A stretch of 64,000 nt of DNA from Siphonodentalium dalli. Its lineage: Eukaryota; Mollusca; Scaphopoda; Gadilida; Siphonodentaliidae. Both the position numbers and the translations under genes were made by a program. The notes beneath the pieces are model-generated. The model saw only the letters and a list, made by a program, of their open reading frames with translations. It made no database searches and was not told the origin of the DNA. This document shows positions 19,101-32,492 of this stretch, piece after piece. The stretch lies in contig CP136061.1 of assembly GCA_032622095.1 (NCBI GenBank), positions 434,001 to 498,000 on the forward strand, written 5' to 3'. The number at the start of each line of letters is the position of its first letter. The first letter of the stretch is position 1.

Positions 19101-22100
19101 GATCTGGACTCAATGACCTCACATCACCAGAAGTTCTCTCATGGAAAGAATATTGTACAGTCTTCCATAGCTGATCCAAGTTTGCAACACCAGACCCCTA
19201 AAACTGAGTGAAAATTGGGCTTGAACATGACTGGTGGTTGAAAATTGTGCTTTTTTGATGAATAATTTGTTAAAGGGGGTGGGGTTAAATTGTGTGTGAT
19301 AAATAAAGAACCACAGAAGTGATATTGTTTTTGAACACATTTTTTCCATTGATGGGAAATTCTGAAGAAATGTAGGGAGTTACAATTATTCCGCGAAAAA
19401 GCGGGCTATCGCTTTAGGTTACACTGATGTAAATAAGGTTCCGAGCGACATCTGGCGGATGCGGGAGGAATATATAGGAGAGAATAAAATAGACACTGGG
19501 CCCTGATTGGTCAATAGCCTTGTGTGCTTTTCACATAAAAAAATCATCACACCTCTTCCCTATGATTTCCCATAGGTAAAATAACCATTGGCACAGGAAT
19601 TAACCCTTTGTAGTGGAGTTTGAATTTTTTGGTGTGGTCTAAAATATGACTGTATTTTTTTATGCGATTCTGACACTGGTTACGAAAACATAAGATTTAA
19701 AGGCGAATTCCCTGCTAGACAGACATGATTTTTTTGTGTAAAAAGTTTCCCAAAATGTCAATTTTTCAGATTTAAAGAAAAGTTTGGACCCAACATTTAT
19801 ATTGCCAACACTATGCGCTAAAACGTTAGCACTGAGGCCTATGGAAAACATTTACACCAGTGTAACCTAAAGGGAAAATATAGCTTTTTATCATTTTTGA
19901 TTCCTGGGAGTCACTTTAAAGCATTTTAATGCATTTTACAGAGCCTGGTCTTTCAGTCCAATGAATACCTCATGCTTGGTGTGGTTATTCTTGCTGCTGA
20001 TGTCTTATTTCACTTACATCAGCCAAAAAAATAGTAAGATTTTTCATAAAAAATGCCAATTTTTCAAGGTATTTTCAATTTTTTTCAAGGTGGTAATAGT
20101 CACATGATAATGCAAATGACCCATAACATGAGCATGTCAACGACACATATATAAATTGTTATAAGAACCTAATCTAACAAGTATTTTGGATTTTATAGCC
20201 AGTGATATACAGATATATATCATAAAAGTGTGTCATTTCCATTGGTGGGTATGGTCATTTGAAGGTTAATAGCACTAAAACTTGGACACATTTAAGAAAA
20301 TGATTCAGCAATTCAAAGAGAGCATATCTTTATTCAACTAATTCAATATACACCCACATCCAGTTATCTTGGATCACCCTTGCAGACCTGAAAATGTCAT
20401 ATTTTATTCTTCAATGTGCTGATAAAGTCATGCGCTTGATGCTCAGCTGATCAGATCTGGACTCAATGACCTCACATCACCAGAAGTTCTCTCATGGAAA
20501 GAATATTGTACAGTCTTCCATAGCTGATCCAAGTTTGCAACACCAGACCCCTAAAACTGAGTGAAAATTGGGCTTGAACATGACTGGTGGTTGAAAATTG
20601 TGCTTTTTTGATGAATAATTTGTTAAAGGGGGTGGGGTTAAATTGTGTGTGATAAATAAAGAACCACAGAAGTGATATTGTTTTTGAACACATTTTTTCC
20701 ATTGATGGGAAATTCTGAAGAAATGTAGGGAGTTACAATTATTCCGCGAAAAAGCGGGCTATCGCTTTAGGTTACACTGATGTAAATAAGGTTCCGAGCG
20801 ACATCTGGCGGATGCGGGAGGAATATATAGGAGAGAATAAAATAGACACTGGGCCCTGATTGGTCAATAGCCTTGTGTGCTTTTCACATAAAAAAATCAT
20901 CACACCTCTTCCCTATGATTTCCCATAGGTAAAATAACCATTGGCACAGGAATTAACCCTTTGTAGTGGAGTTTGAATTTTTTGGTGTGGTCTAAAATAT
21001 GACTGTATTTTTTTATGCGATTCTGACACTGGTTACGAAAACATAAGATTTAAAGGCGAATTCCCTGCTAGACAGACATGATTTTTTTGTGTAAAAAGTT
21101 TCCCAAAATGTCAATTTTTCAGATTTAAAGAAAAGTTTGGACCCAACATTTATATTGCCAACACTATGCGCTAAAACGTTAGCACTGAGGCCTATGGAAA
21201 ACATTTACACCAGTGTAACCTAAAGGGAAAATATAGCTTTTTATCATTTTTGATTCCTGGGAGTCACTTTAAAGCATTTTAATGCATTTTACAGAGCCTG
21301 GTCTTTCAGTCCAATGAATACCTCATGCTTGGTGTGGTTATTCTTGCTGCTGATGTCTTATTTCACTTACATCAGCCAAAAAAATAGTAAGATTTTTCAT
21401 AAAAAATGCCAATTTTTCAAGGTATTTTCAATTTTTTTCAAGGTGGTAATAGTCACATGATAATGCAAATGACCCATAACATGAGCATGTCAACGACACA
21501 TATATAAATTGTTATAAGAACCTAATCTAACAAGTATTTTGGATTTTATAGCCAGTGATATACAGATATATATCATAAAAGTGTGTCATTTCCATTGGTG
21601 GGTATGGTCATTTGAAGGTTAATAGCACTAAAACTTGGACACATTTAAGAAAATGATTCAGCAATTCAAAGAGAGCATATCTTTATTCAACTAATTCAAT
21701 ATACACCCACATCCAGTTATCTTGGATCACCCTTGCAGACCTGAAAATGTCATATTTTATTCTTCAATGTGCTGATAAAGTCATGCGCTTGATGCTCAGC
21801 TGATCAGATCTGGACTCAATGACCTCACATCACCAGAAGTTCTCTCATGGAAAGAATATTGTACAGTCTTCCATAGCTGATCCAAGTTTGCAACACCAGA
21901 CCCCTAAAACTGAGTGAAAATTGGGCTTGAACATGACTGGTGGTTGAAAATTGTGCTTTTTTGATGAATAATTTGTTAAAGGGGGTGGGGTTAAATTGTG
22001 TGTGATAAATAAAGAACCACAGAAGTGATATTGTTTTTGAACACATTTTTTCCATTGATGGGAAATTCTGAAGAAATGTAGGGAGTTACAATTATTCCGC

Positions 22101-25100
22101 GAAAAAGCGGGCTATCGCTTTAGGTTACACTGATGTAAATAAGGTTCCGAGCGACATCTGGCGGATGCGGGAGGAATATATAGGAGAGAATAAAATAGAC
22201 ACTGGGCCCTGATTGGTCAATAGCCTTGTGTGCTTTTCACATAAAAAAATCATCACACCTCTTCCCTATGATTTCCCATAGGTAAAATAACCATTGGCAC
22301 AGGAATTAACCCTTTGTAGTGGAGTTTGAATTTTTTGGTGTGGTCTAAAATATGACTGTATTTTTTTATGCGATTCTGACACTGGTTACGAAAACATAAG
22401 ATTTAAAGGCGAATTCCCTGCTAGACAGACATGATTTTTTTGTGTAAAAAGTTTCCCAAAATGTCAATTTTTCAGATTTAAAGAAAAGTTTGGACCCAAC
22501 ATTTATATTGCCAACACTATGCGCTAAAACGTTAGCACTGAGGCCTATGGAAAACATTTACACCAGTGTAACCTAAAGGGAAAATATAGCTTTTTATCAT
22601 TTTTGATTCCTGGGAGTCACTTTAAAGCATTTTAATGCATTTTACAGAGCCTGGTCTTTCAGTCCAATGAATACCTCATGCTTGGTGTGGTTATTCTTGC
22701 TGCTGATGTCTTATTTCACTTACATCAGCCAAAAAAATAGTAAGATTTTTCATAAAAAATGCCAATTTTTCAAGGTATTTTCAATTTTTTTCAAGGTGGT
22801 AATAGTCACATGATAATGCAAATGACCCATAACATGAGCATGTCAACGACACATATATAAATTGTTATAAGAACCTAATCTAACAAGTATTTTGGATTTT
22901 ATAGCCAGTGATATACAGATATATATCATAAAAGTGTGTCATTTCCATTGGTGGGTATGGTCATTTGAAGGTTAATAGCACTAAAACTTGGACACATTTA
23001 AGAAAATGATTCAGCAATTCAAAGAGAGCATATCTTTATTCAACTAATTCAATATACACCCACATCCAGTTATCTTGGATCACCCTTGCAGACCTGAAAA
23101 TGTCATATTTTATTCTTCAATGTGCTGATAAAGTCATGCGCTTGATGCTCAGCTGATCAGATCTGGACTCAATGACCTCACATCACCAGAAGTTCTCTCA
23201 TGGAAAGAATATTGTACAGTCTTCCATAGCTGATCCAAGTTTGCAACACCAGACCCCTAAAACTGAGTGAAAATTGGGCTTGAACATGACTGGTGGTTGA
23301 AAATTGTGCTTTTTTGATGAATAATTTGTTAAAGGGGGTGGGGTTAAATTGTGTGTGATAAATAAAGAACCACAGAAGTGATATTGTTTTTGAACACATT
23401 TTTTCCATTGATGGGAAATTCTGAAGAAATGTAGGGAGTTACAATTATTCCGCGAAAAAGCGGGCTATCGCTTTAGGTTACACTGATGTAAATAAGGTTC
23501 CGAGCGACATCTGGCGGATGCGGGAGGAATATATAGGAGAGAATAAAATAGACACTGGGCCCTGATTGGTCAATAGCCTTGTGTGCTTTTCACATAAAAA
23601 AATCATCACACCTCTTCCCTATGATTTCCCATAGGTAAAATAACCATTGGCACAGGAATTAACCCTTTGTAGTGGAGTTTGAATTTTTTGGTGTGGTCTA
23701 AAATATGACTGTATTTTTTTATGCGATTCTGACACTGGTTACGAAAACATAAGATTTAAAGGCGAATTCCCTGCTAGACAGACATGATTTTTTTGTGTAA
23801 AAAGTTTCCCAAAATGTCAATTTTTCAGATTTAAAGAAAAGTTTGGACCCAACATTTATATTGCCAACACTATGCGCTAAAACGTTAGCACTGAGGCCTA
23901 TGGAAAACATTTACACCAGTGTAACCTAAAGGGAAAATATAGCTTTTTATCATTTTTGATTCCTGGGAGTCACTTTAAAGCATTTTAATGCATTTTACAG
24001 AGCCTGGTCTTTCAGTCCAATGAATACCTCATGCTTGGTGTGGTTATTCTTGCTGCTGATGTCTTATTTCACTTACATCAGCCAAAAAAATAGTAAGATT
24101 TTTCATAAAAAATGCCAATTTTTCAAGGTATTTTCAATTTTTTTCAAGGTGGTAATAGTCACATGATAATGCAAATGACCCATAACATGAGCATGTCAAC
24201 GACACATATATAAATTGTTATAAGAACCTAATCTAACAAGTATTTTGGATTTTATAGCCAGTGATATACAGATATATATCATAAAAGTGTGTCATTTCCA
24301 TTGGTGGGTATGGTCATTTGAAGGTTAATAGCACTAAAACTTGGACACATTTAAGAAAATGATTCAGCAATTCAAAGAGAGCATATCTTTATTCAACTAA
24401 TTCAATATACACCCACATCCAGTTATCTTGGATCACCCTTGCAGACCTGAAAATGTCATATTTTATTCTTCAATGTGCTGATAAAGTCATGCGCTTGATG
24501 CTCAGCTGATCAGATCTGGACTCAATGACCTCACATCACCAGAAGTTCTCTCATGGAAAGAATATTGTACAGTCTTCCATAGCTGATCCAAGTTTGCAAC
24601 ACCAGACCCCTAAAACTGAGTGAAAATTGGGCTTGAACATGACTGGTGGTTGAAAATTGTGCTTTTTTGATGAATAATTTGTTAAAGGGGGTGGGGTTAA
24701 ATTGTGTGTGATAAATAAAGAACCACAGAAGTGATATTGTTTTTGAACACATTTTTTCCATTGATGGGAAATTCTGAAGAAATGTAGGGAGTTACAATTA
24801 TTCCGCGAAAAAGCGGGCTATCGCTTTAGGTTACACTGATGTAAATAAGGTTCCGAGCGACATCTGGCGGATGCGGGAGGAATATATAGGAGAGAATAAA
24901 ATAGACACTGGGCCCTGATTGGTCAATAGCCTTGTGTGCTTTTCACATAAAAAAATCATCACACCTCTTCCCTATGATTTCCCATAGGTAAAATAACCAT
25001 TGGCACAGGAATTAACCCTTTGTAGTGGAGTTTGAATTTTTTGGTGTGGTCTAAAATATGACTGTATTTTTTTATGCGATTCTGACACTGGTTACGAAAA

Positions 25101-28100
25101 CATAAGATTTAAAGGCGAATTCCCTGCTAGACAGACATGATTTTTTTGTGTAAAAAGTTTCCCAAAATGTCAATTTTTCAGATTTAAAGAAAAGTTTGGA
25201 CCCAACATTTATATTGCCAACACTATGCGCTAAAACGTTAGCACTGAGGCCTATGGAAAACATTTACACCAGTGTAACCTAAAGGGAAAATATAGCTTTT
25301 TATCATTTTTGATTCCTGGGAGTCACTTTAAAGCATTTTAATGCATTTTACAGAGCCTGGTCTTTCAGTCCAATGAATACCTCATGCTTGGTGTGGTTAT
25401 TCTTGCTGCTGATGTCTTATTTCACTTACATCAGCCAAAAAAATAGTAAGATTTTTCATAAAAAATGCCAATTTTTCAAGGTATTTTCAATTTTTTTCAA
25501 GGTGGTAATAGTCACATGATAATGCAAATGACCCATAACATGAGCATGTCAACGACACATATATAAATTGTTATAAGAACCTAATCTATCAAGTATTTTG
25601 GATTTTATAGCCAGTGATATACAGATATATATCATAAAAGTGTGTCATTTCCATTGGTGGGTATGGTCATTTGAAGGTTAATAGCACTAAAACTTGGACA
25701 CATTTAAGAAAATGATTCAGCAATTCAAAGAGAGCATATCTTTATTCAACTAATTCAATATACACCCACATCCAGTTATCTTGGATCACCCTTGCAGACC
25801 TGAAAATGTCATATTTTATTCTTCAATGTGCTGATAAAGTCATGCGCTTGATGCTCAGCTGATCAGATCTGGACTCAATGACCTCACATCACCAGAAGTT
25901 CTCTCATGGAAAGAATATTGTACAGTCTTCCATAGCTGATCCAAGTTTGCAACACCAGACCCCTAAAACTGAGTGAAAATTGGGCTTGAACATGACTGGT
26001 GGTTGAAAATTGTGCTTTTTTGATGAATAATTTGTTAAAGGGGGTGGGGTTAAATTGTGTGTGATAAATAAAGAACCACAGAAGTGATATTGTTTTTGAA
26101 CACATTTTTTCCATTGATGGGAAATTCTGAAGAAATGTAGGGAGTTACAATTATTCCGCGAAAAAGCGGGCTATCGCTTTAGGTTACACTGATGTAAATA
26201 AGGTTCCGAGCGACATCTGGCGGATGCGGGAGGAATATATAGGAGAGAATAAAATAGACACTGGGCCCTGATTGGTCAATAGCCTTGTGTGCTTTTCACA
26301 TAAAAAAATCATCACACCTCTTCCCTATGATTTCCCATAGGTAAAATAACCATTGGCACAGGAATTAACCCTTTGTAGTGGAGTTTGAATTTTTTGGTGT
26401 GGTCTAAAATATGACTGTATTTTTTTATGCGATTCTGACACTGGTTACGAAAACATAAGATTTAAAGGCGAATTCCCTGCTAGACAGACATGATTTTTTT
26501 GTGTAAAAAGTTTCCCAAAATGTCAATTTTTCAGATTTAAAGAAAAGTTTGGACCCAACATTTATATTGCCAACACTATGCGCTAAAACGTTAGCACTGA
26601 GGCCTATGGAAAACATTTACACCAGTGTAACCTAAAGGGAAAATATAGCTTTTTATCATTTTTGATTCCTGGGAGTCACTTTAAAGCATTTTAATGCATT
26701 TTACAGAGCCTGGTCTTTCAGTCCAATGAATACCTCATGCTTGGTGTGGTTATTCTTGCTGCTGATGTCTTATTTCACTTACATCAGCCAAAAAAATAGT
26801 AAGATTTTTCATAAAAAATGCCAATTTTTCAAGGTATTTTCAATTTTTTTCAAGGTGGTAATAGTCACATGATAATGCAAATGACCCATAACATGAGCAT
26901 GTCAACGACACATATATAAATTGTTATAAGAACCTAATCTAACAAGTATTTTGGATTTTATAGCCAGTGATATACAGATATATATCATAAAAGTGTGTCA
27001 TTTCCATTGGTGGGTATGGTCATTTGAAGGTTAATAGCACTAAAACTTGGACACATTTAAGAAAATGATTCAGCAATTCAAAGAGAGCATATCTTTATTC
27101 AACTAATTCAATATACACCCACATCCAGTTATCTTGGATCACCCTTGCAGACCTGAAAATGTCATATTTTATTCTTCAATGTGCTGATAAAGTCATGCGC
27201 TTGATGCTCAGCTGATCAGATCTGGACTCAATGACCTCACATCACCAGAAGTTCTCTCATGGAAAGAATATTGTACAGTCTTCCATAGCTGATCCAAGTT
27301 TGCAACACCAGACCCCTAAAACTGAGTGAAAATTGGGCTTGAACATGACTGGTGGTTGAAAATTGTGCTTTTTTGATGAATAATTTGTTAAAGGGGGTGG
27401 GGTTAAATTGTGTGTGATAAATAAAGAACCACAGAAGTGATATTGTTTTTGAACACATTTTTTCCATTGATGGGAAATTCTGAAGAAATGTAGGGAGTTA
27501 CAATTATTCCGCGAAAAAGCGGGCTATCGCTTTAGGTTACACTGATGTAAATAAGGTTCCGAGCGACATCTGGCGGATGCGGGAGGAATATATAGGAGAG
27601 AATAAAATAGATACTGGGCCCTGATTGGTCAATAGCCTTGTGTGCTTTTCACATAAAAAAATCATCACACCTCTTCCCTATGATTTCCCATAGGTAAAAT
27701 AACCATTGGCACAGGAATTAACCCTTTGTAGTGGAGTTTGAATTTTTTGGTGTGGTCTAAAATATGACTGTATTTTTTTATGCGATTCTGACACTGGTTA
27801 CGAAAACATAAGATTTAAAGGCGAATTCCCTGCTAGACAGACATGATTTTTTTGTGTAAAAAGTTTCCCAAAATGTCAATTTTTCAGATTTAAAGAAAAT
27901 TTTGGACCCAACATTTATATTGCCAACACTATGCGCTAAAACGTTAGCACTGAGGCCTATGGAAAACATTTACACCAGTGTAACCTAAAGGGAAAATATA
28001 GCTTTTTATCATTTTTGATTCCTGGGAGTCACTTTAAAGCATTTTAATGCATTTTACAGAGCCTGGTCTTTCAGTCCAATGAATACCTCATGCTTGGTGT

Positions 28101-31100
28101 GGTTATTCTTGCTGCTGATGTCTTATTTCACTTACATCAGCCAAAAAAATAGTAAGATTTTTCATAAAAAATGCCAATTTTTCAAGGTATTTTCAATTTT
28201 TTTCAAGGTGGTAATAGTCACATGATAATGCAAATGACCCATAACATGAGCATGTCAACGACACATATATCAATTGTTATAAGAACCTAATCTAACAAGT
28301 ATTTTGGATTTTATAGCCAGTGATATACAGATATATATCATAAAAGTGTGTCATTTCCATTGGTGGGTATGGTCATTTGAAGGTTAATAGCACTAAAACT
28401 TGGACACATTTAAGAAAATGATTCAGCAATTCAAAGAGAGCATATCTTTATTCAACTAATTCAATATACACCCACATCCAGTTATCTTGGATCACCCTTG
28501 CAGACCTGAAAATGTCATATTTTATTCTTCAATGTGCTGATAAAGTCATGCGCTTGATGCTCAGCTGATCAGATCTGGACTCAATGACCTCACATCACCA
28601 GAAGTTCTCTCATGGAAAGAATATTGTACAGTCTTCCATAGCTGATCCAAGTTTGCAACACCAGACCCCTAAAACTGAGTGAAAATTGGGCTTGAACATG
28701 ACTGGTGGTTGAAAATTGTGCTTTTTTGATGAATAATTTGTTAAAGGGGGTGGGGTTAAATTGTGTGTGATAAATAAAGAACCACAGAAGTGATATTGTT
28801 TTTGAACACATTTTTTCCATTGATGGGAAATTCTGAAGAAATGTAGGGAGTTACAATTATTCCGCGAAAAAGCGGGCTATCGCTTTAGGTTACACTGATG
28901 TAAATAAGGTTCCGAGCGACATCTGGCGGATGCGGGAGGAATATATAGGAGAGAATAAAATAGACACTGGGCCCTGATTGGTCAATAGCCTTGTGTGCTT
29001 TTCACATAAAAAAATCATCACACCTCTTCCCTATGATTTCCCATAGGTAAAATAACCATTGGCACAGGAATTAACCCTTTGTAGTGGAGTTTGAATTTTT
29101 TGGTGTGGTCTAAAATATGACTGTATTTTTTTATGCGATTCTGACACTGGTTACGAAAACATAAGATTTAAAGGCGAATTCCCTGCTAGACAGACATGAT
29201 TTTTTTGTGTAAAAAGTTTCCCAAAATGTCAATTTTTCAGATTTAAAGAAAAGTTTGGACCCAACATTTATATTGCCAACACTATGCGCTAAAACGTTAG
29301 CACTGAGGCCTATGGAAAACATTTACACCAGTGTAACCTAAAGGGAAAATATAGCTTTTTATCATTTTTGATTCCTGGGAGTCACTTTAAAGCATTTTAA
29401 TGCATTTTACAGAGCCTGGTCTTTCAGTCCAATGAATACCTCATGCTTGGTGTGGTTATTCTTGCTGCTGATGTCTTATTTCACTTACATCAGCCAAAAA
29501 AATAGTAAGATTTTTCATAAAAAATGCCAATTTTTCAAGGTATTTTCAATTTTTTTCAAGGTGGTAATAGTCACATGATAATGCAAATGACCCATAACAT
29601 GAGCATGTCAACGACACATATATCAATTGTTATAAGAACCTAATCTAACAAGTATTTTGGATTTTATAGCCAGTGATATACAGATATATATCATAAAAGT
29701 GTGTCATTTCCATTGGTGGGTATGGTCATTTGAAGGTTAATAGCACTAAAACTTGGACACATTTAAGAAAATGATTCAGCAATTCAAAGAGAGCATATCT
29801 TTATTCAACTAATTCAATATACACCCACATCCAGTTATCTTGGATCACCCTTGCAGACCTGAAAATGTCATATTTTATTCTTCAATGTGCTGATAAAGTC
29901 ATGCGCTTGATGCTCAGCTGATCAGATCTGGACTCAATGACCTCACATCACCAGAAGTTCTCTCATGGAAAGAATATTGTACAGTCTTCCATAGCTGATC
30001 CAAGTTTGCAACACCAGACCCCTAAAACTGAGTGAAAATTGGGCTTGAACATGACTGGTGGTTGAAAATTGTGCTTTTTTGATGAATAATTTGTTAAAGG
30101 GGGTGGGGTTAAATTGTGTGTGATAAATAAAGAACCACAGAAGTGATATTGTTTTTGAACACATTTTTTCCATTGATGGGAAATTCTGAAGAAATGTAGG
30201 GAGTTACAATTATTCCGCGAAAAAGCGGGCTATCGCTTTAGGTTACACTGATGTAAATAAGGTTCCGAGCGACATCTGGCGGATGCGGGAGGAATATATA
30301 GGAGAGAATAAAATAGACACTGGGCCCTGATTGGTCAATAGCCTTGTGTGCTTTTCACATAAAAAAATCATCACACCTCTTCCCTATGATTTCCCATAGG
30401 TAAAATAACCATTGGCACAGGAATTAACCCTTTGTAGTGGAGTTTGAATTTTTTGGTGTGGTCTAAAATATGACTGTATTTTTTTATGCGATTCTGACAC
30501 TGGTTACGAAAACATAAGATTTAAAGGCGAATTCCCTGCTAGACAGACATGATTTTTTTGTGTAAAAAGTTTCCCAAAATGTCAATTTTTCAGATTTAAA
30601 GAAAAGTTTGGACCCAACATTTATATTGCCAACACTATGCGCTAAAACGTTAGCACTGAGGCCTATGGAAAACATTTACACCAGTGTAACCTAAAGGGAA
30701 AATATAGCTTTTTATCATTTTTGATTCCTGGGAGTCACTTTAAAGCATTTTAATGCATTTTACAGAGCCTGGTCTTTCAGTCCAATGAATACCTCATGCT
30801 TGGTGTGGTTATTCTTGCTGCTGATGTCTTATTTCACTTACATCAGCCAAAAAAATAGTAAGATTTTTCATAAAAAATGCCAATTTTTCAAGGTATTTTC
30901 AATTTTTTTCAAGGTGGTAATAGTCACATGATAATGCAAATGACCCATAACATGAGCATGTCAACGACACATATATAAATTGTTATAAGAACCTAATCTA
31001 ACAAGTATTTTGGATTTTATAGCCAGTGATATACAGATATATATCATAAAAGTGTGTCATTTCCATTGGTGGGTATGGTCATTTGAAGGTTAATAGCACT

Positions 31101-31593
31101 AAAACTTGGACACATTTAAGAAAATGATTCAGCAATTCAAAGAGAGCATATCTTTATTCAACTAATTCAATATACACCCACATCCAGTTATCTTGGATCA
31201 CCCTTGCAGACCTGAAAATGTCATATTTTATTCTTCAATGTGCTGATAAAGTCATGCGCTTGATGCTCAGCTGATCAGATCTGGACTCAATGACCTCACA
31301 TCACCAGAAGTTCTCTCATGGAAAGAATATTGTACAGTCTTCCATAGCTGATCCAAGTTTGCAACACCAGACCCCTAAAACTGAGTGAAAATTGGGCTTG
31401 AACATGACTGGTGGTTGAAAATTGTGCTTTTTTGATGAATAATTTGTTAAAGGGGGTGGGGTTAAATTGTGTGTGATAAATAAAGAACCACAGAAGTGAT
31501 ATTGTTTTTGAACACATTTTTTCCATTGATGGGAAATTCTGAAGAAATGTAGGGAGTTACAATTATTCCGCGAAAAAGCGGGCTATCGCTTTA

Positions 31594-32492
31594 AGGGAAA
31601 ATATAGCTTTTTATCATTTTTGATTCCTGGGAGTCACTTTAAAGCATTTTAATGCATTTTACAGAGCCTGGTCTTTCAGTCCAATGAATACCTCATGCTT
31701 GGTGTGGTTATTCTTGCTGCTGATGTCTTATTTCACTTACATCAGCCAAAAAAATAGTAAGATTTTTCATAAAAAATGCCAATTTTTCAAGGTATTTTCA
31801 ATTTTTTTCAAGGTGGTAATAGTCACATGATAATGCAAATGACCCATAACATGAGCATGTCAACGACACATATATCAATTGTTATAAGAACCTAATCTAA
31901 CAAGTATTTTGGATTTTATAGCCAGTGATATACAGATATATATCATAAAAGTGTGTCATTTCCATTGGTGGGTATGGTCATTTGAAGGTTAATAGCACTA
32001 AAACTTGGACACATTTAAGAAAATGATTCAGCAATTCAAAGAGAGCATATCTTTATTCAACTAATTCAATATACACCCACATCCAGTTATCTTGGATCAC
32101 CCTTGCAGACCTGAAAATGTCATATTTTATTCTTCAATGTGCTGATAAAGTCATGCGCTTGATGCTCAGCTGATCAGATCTGGACTCAATGACCTCACAT
32201 CACCAGAAGTTCTCTCATGGAAAGAATATTGTACAGTCTTCCATAGCTGATCCAAGTTTGCAACACCAGACCCCTAAAACTGAGTGAAAATTGGGCTTGA
32301 ACATGACTGGTGGTTGAAAATTGTGCTTTTTTGATGAATAATTTGTTAAAGGGGGTGGGGTTAAATTGTGTGTGATAAATAAAGAACCACAGAAGTGATA
32401 TTGTTTTTGAACACATTTTTTCCATTGATGGGAAATTCTGAAGAAATGTAGGGAGTTACAATTATTCCGCGAAAAAGCGGGCTATCGCTTTA
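31594..32492 (+). repeat. Element-free monomer 1 (899 bp)
   Basis: The core that follows the core at 30692-31593 directly, with no element between. The junction reads CTATCGCTTTAAGGGAAAA, one A fewer than a perfect empty site. Confidence 0.95.
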
